Below, in pieces: positions 4,773 to 5,746 of a stretch of 5,746 nt of DNA. Numbering within the stretch: position 1 is the first letter of the stretch; every line of letters begins with the position of its first letter. The stretch spans positions 1-5,746 of the forward strand of contig CANQIY010000064.1 in the NCBI GenBank assembly GCA_947624125.1. The letters are read 5' to 3'. The position numbers and the translations under genes are program-made. The stretch is from an uncultured Bacilli bacterium. Its GTDB lineage: Bacteria > Bacillota_I > Bacilli_A > RF39 > UBA660. A model generated the notes under the pieces. It was not told where the DNA came from, did not search any database, and saw nothing but the letters and a program-made list of their open reading frames with translations.

Positions 4773-5558
4773 TTAACATAAATAATAAGAAATAATAAAA
4801 GAAAGAATGGTTATAATTAAACTTTGAATATTAAAAGAACCAGGGTAGATAAATAAAATAGAGGATATAACAAAACCAATGATGGCACTATAAGTATAAC
4901 GAAAATGATTAGTTAAAAAGTAAGCCATTAATTTAAGAATAATAATGGCACTTAAACCAAAAGAAATAAGAAAGGGAAGGAATGTTTTAAAAAGAGAAAA
5001 AGAAAGATAATGAAAAGGATGGGCAATTATTTCTAAAAAGTAGTGATAAACACCAAGAAGCATTAATAAACTAGCTCCACTTATTCCGGGAATTATTTTC
5101 CCAATAGCGTAAATAATACCTGCTAAAAACATCTTGGAAGGAGTTGGTTTAGTAATTATAGATATTATATTTTTTTCTAAAAAAAATAAAAAAAGACCAA
5201 AAAATAATGTTAAAAAGAAGGGAAGAAGAGCTATCTTCTTTTCTGTTTTTTTCTTAATTTCTTTAATTAAATAAGGAATACAACCAAGTATTAAACCAAT
5301 AAAGACATAAGATATAAAAAATAATTTATTTTGAAGAAGATATAAGATAATATTACTAAATAAAAAGATACTTATTAAAATTCCTATTACTAAAGGCATA
5401 AGATAACAAAAATTTTCTTTAGGTTTTTGCAAAAAATGGTTACATCTTTCGATAATTTCTTCATATATACCCATAATAGTGGCTAAAACACTACCTGATA
5501 CTCCGGGAATAATAAAACCAAGACCAATAATAAAACCATACAATAAATTACGTATCAT
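4773..5558 (-). CDS. DUF368 family polytopic membrane protein, PopT-like (probable undecaprenyl-phosphate translocase)
   Basis: DUF368 proteins were recently identified as PopT, which returns undecaprenyl phosphate across the membrane for reuse in cell-wall synthesis; function here is by family. The 261 residues fit the family and are hydrophobic throughout, with about eight or nine membrane segments. Two internal repeats show the hallmark: GFIIGLGFIIPGVSGS (8-23), then MGIYEEIIE (29-37); and GIIYAIGKIIPGISGA (147-162), then LGVYHYFLE (168-176). The repeated IIPG[VI]SG loops probably enter the membrane from opposite sides, as in inverted-repeat transporters. A basic cytosolic-looking loop lies at 99-109 (KEIKKKTEKK). 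In the first repeat the common PGVSGGT reads PGVSGSV, so this is a divergent branch. The start is supported by GAGGAGT (complement of 5565-5571), 6 nt before the ATG; the codons downstream carry the first motif. Single-gene unit, convergent with the rhomboid gene. PopT activity itself is not proved by sequence. Confidence 0.82.
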   Translation of the reverse strand: MIRNLLYGFIIGLGFIIPGVSGSVLATIMGIYEEIIERCNHFLQKPKENFCYLMPLVIGILISIFLFSNIILYLLQNKLFFISYVFIGLILGCIPYLIKEIKKKTEKKIALLPFFLTLFFGLFLFFLEKNIISIITKPTPSKMFLAGIIYAIGKIIPGISGASLLMLLGVYHYFLEIIAHPFHYLSFSLFKTFLPFLISFGLSAIIILKLMAYFLTNHFRYTYSAIIGFVISSILFIYPGSFNIQSLIITILSFIISYYLC

Positions 5559-5576
5559 AGTTTAACTCCTCATAAA

Positions 5577-5607
5577 ATTGTATGTTTCTTTTGTTATATT
5601 TTGCCAA
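5577..5607 (-). promoter_or_regulatory. Candidate SigA promoter of the DUF368 gene
   Basis: On the minus strand TTGGCA (complement of 5602-5607, 5 of 6 to TTGACA) and TACAAT (complement of 5577-5582, 5 of 6) are separated by 19 nt, which is longer than ideal. The -10 box ends 18 nt before the ATG, so transcription would begin at the ribosome site. Confidence 0.4.
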
Positions 5608-5632
5608 CCGGTAATTATTGGGTTAGTATAAT
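5601..5632 (+). promoter_or_regulatory. Candidate divergent rightward promoter
   Basis: A perfect TATAAT at 5627-5632, with TTGCCA (5601-5606, 5 of 6 to TTGACA) 20 nt upstream, a long spacer. Its -35 occupies nearly the same bases as the leftward TTGGCA. It would read toward the orphan ribosome site at 5661-5666. Confidence 0.35.
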
Positions 5633-5659
5633 TAAAAGAAATGCTCAAACTAATTATTG
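5612..5659 (+). repeat. 9-bp direct repeat flanking the rightward -10 box
   Basis: TAATTATTG occurs at 5612-5620 and 5651-5659, start-to-start distance 39 bp, on either side of the TATAAT at 5627-5632. It may be an operator pair or chance in AT-rich sequence. Confidence 0.3.
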
Positions 5660-5660
5660 T

Positions 5661-5746
5661 GAGGAGTATATAGTCTGAAAAGAAAAAAACAAAATTTATT
5701 TTAAAAATAGTTAAAAAAGGGCAGACTTCCCCTTACCCCAAAGAAA
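5661..5746 (+). other. Orphan Shine-Dalgarno site and broken or unresolved start of a rightward gene
   Basis: GAGGAG at 5661-5666 is a good ribosome site, but no ATG, GTG or TTG follows at a usable distance. A CTG at 5675 opens LKRKKQNLF and then hits TAA at 5702. The neighbouring frame from 5674 (starting SEKKKTKFILKIVKKG) is open to the window edge but has TAG just before it and no standard start codon. A one-base change in the A-run at 5683-5689 would join CTG to the open frame. It could be a decayed gene, a CUG start with frameshift, or non-coding leader sequence; I cannot decide. Confidence 0.25.
5711..5734 (-). terminator. Probable terminator of a leftward gene outside the window
   Basis: Read on the minus strand, AAGGG and CCCTT (complement of 5730-5734 and 5717-5721) form a short 5-bp stem with an 8-nt loop, followed by a U-run (complement of the A-run 5713-5718). 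The G-C core and U-tract direction suit a leftward transcript entering from the right edge, ending before the DUF368 promoter. Confidence 0.4.

Noticed and set aside
5711..5746. Start of a structured RNA (SRP RNA, tmRNA or 6S) at the right edge
   Set aside because: The short G/C-rich stretch matches none of the conserved motifs I know for these RNAs and is better explained as a short terminator hairpin.

Overview
This is an AT-rich bacterial window (about 36% G+C by hand count in the first gene, mid-20s percent in sigG). It uses standard stop codons and has strong AGGAGG/GGTGAT-type Shine-Dalgarno sites. A forespore sigma factor (sigG) and a YlmC/YmxH spore-family protein sit in the order sigG - ylmC - lspA - rluD, which points to an endospore-forming low-G+C Firmicute (Bacilli-like). 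The first gene belongs to a 'DMSGG...RLVLSP' surface-protein type that I associate from memory with uncultured gut Firmicutes, so a gut Bacilli lineage is a reasonable guess but unproven.

Layout: 1-563 is the 3' end of a secreted or surface protein with an FGE-sulfatase-like (C-type-lectin fold) signature, closed by a good intrinsic terminator. 616-3064 is a rightward cluster: sigG, ylmC, lspA (lipoprotein signal peptidase) and an rluD-type pseudouridine synthase that overlaps lspA. This resembles a compacted form of the Bacillus spoIIGA-sigE-sigG-ylm-divIVA-ileS-lspA-ylyB region. A leftward small membrane protein (3056-3376), which I align to the C-terminal two thirds of TspO/MBR, converges on rluD with a 9-bp overlap and diverges from a GluP-like rhomboid protease (3433-4587). 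After a 185-bp convergent gap holding two hairpins comes a leftward DUF368/PopT-like membrane protein (4773-5558). The last 190 bases hold a divergent promoter region, an orphan Shine-Dalgarno site without a usable start, and a probable terminator for a leftward gene outside the window.

How the genes fit together: most concern the cell envelope (lipoprotein maturation, intramembrane proteolysis, probable undecaprenyl-phosphate recycling, a TspO-like protein) or sporulation (sigG, ylmC). I do not see a defence system, CRISPR array, transposase, rRNA or tRNA. No wholly new system is evident. The points most worth checking are the Trp-poor short TspO-like protein, a SigG lacking the Asn linked to CsfB/Gin control, an LspA with Asn at a near-invariant Asp, and -10-like boxes at an almost constant 15-18 nt from six start codons, which would place the Shine-Dalgarno site at or near the 5' end of the mRNA.
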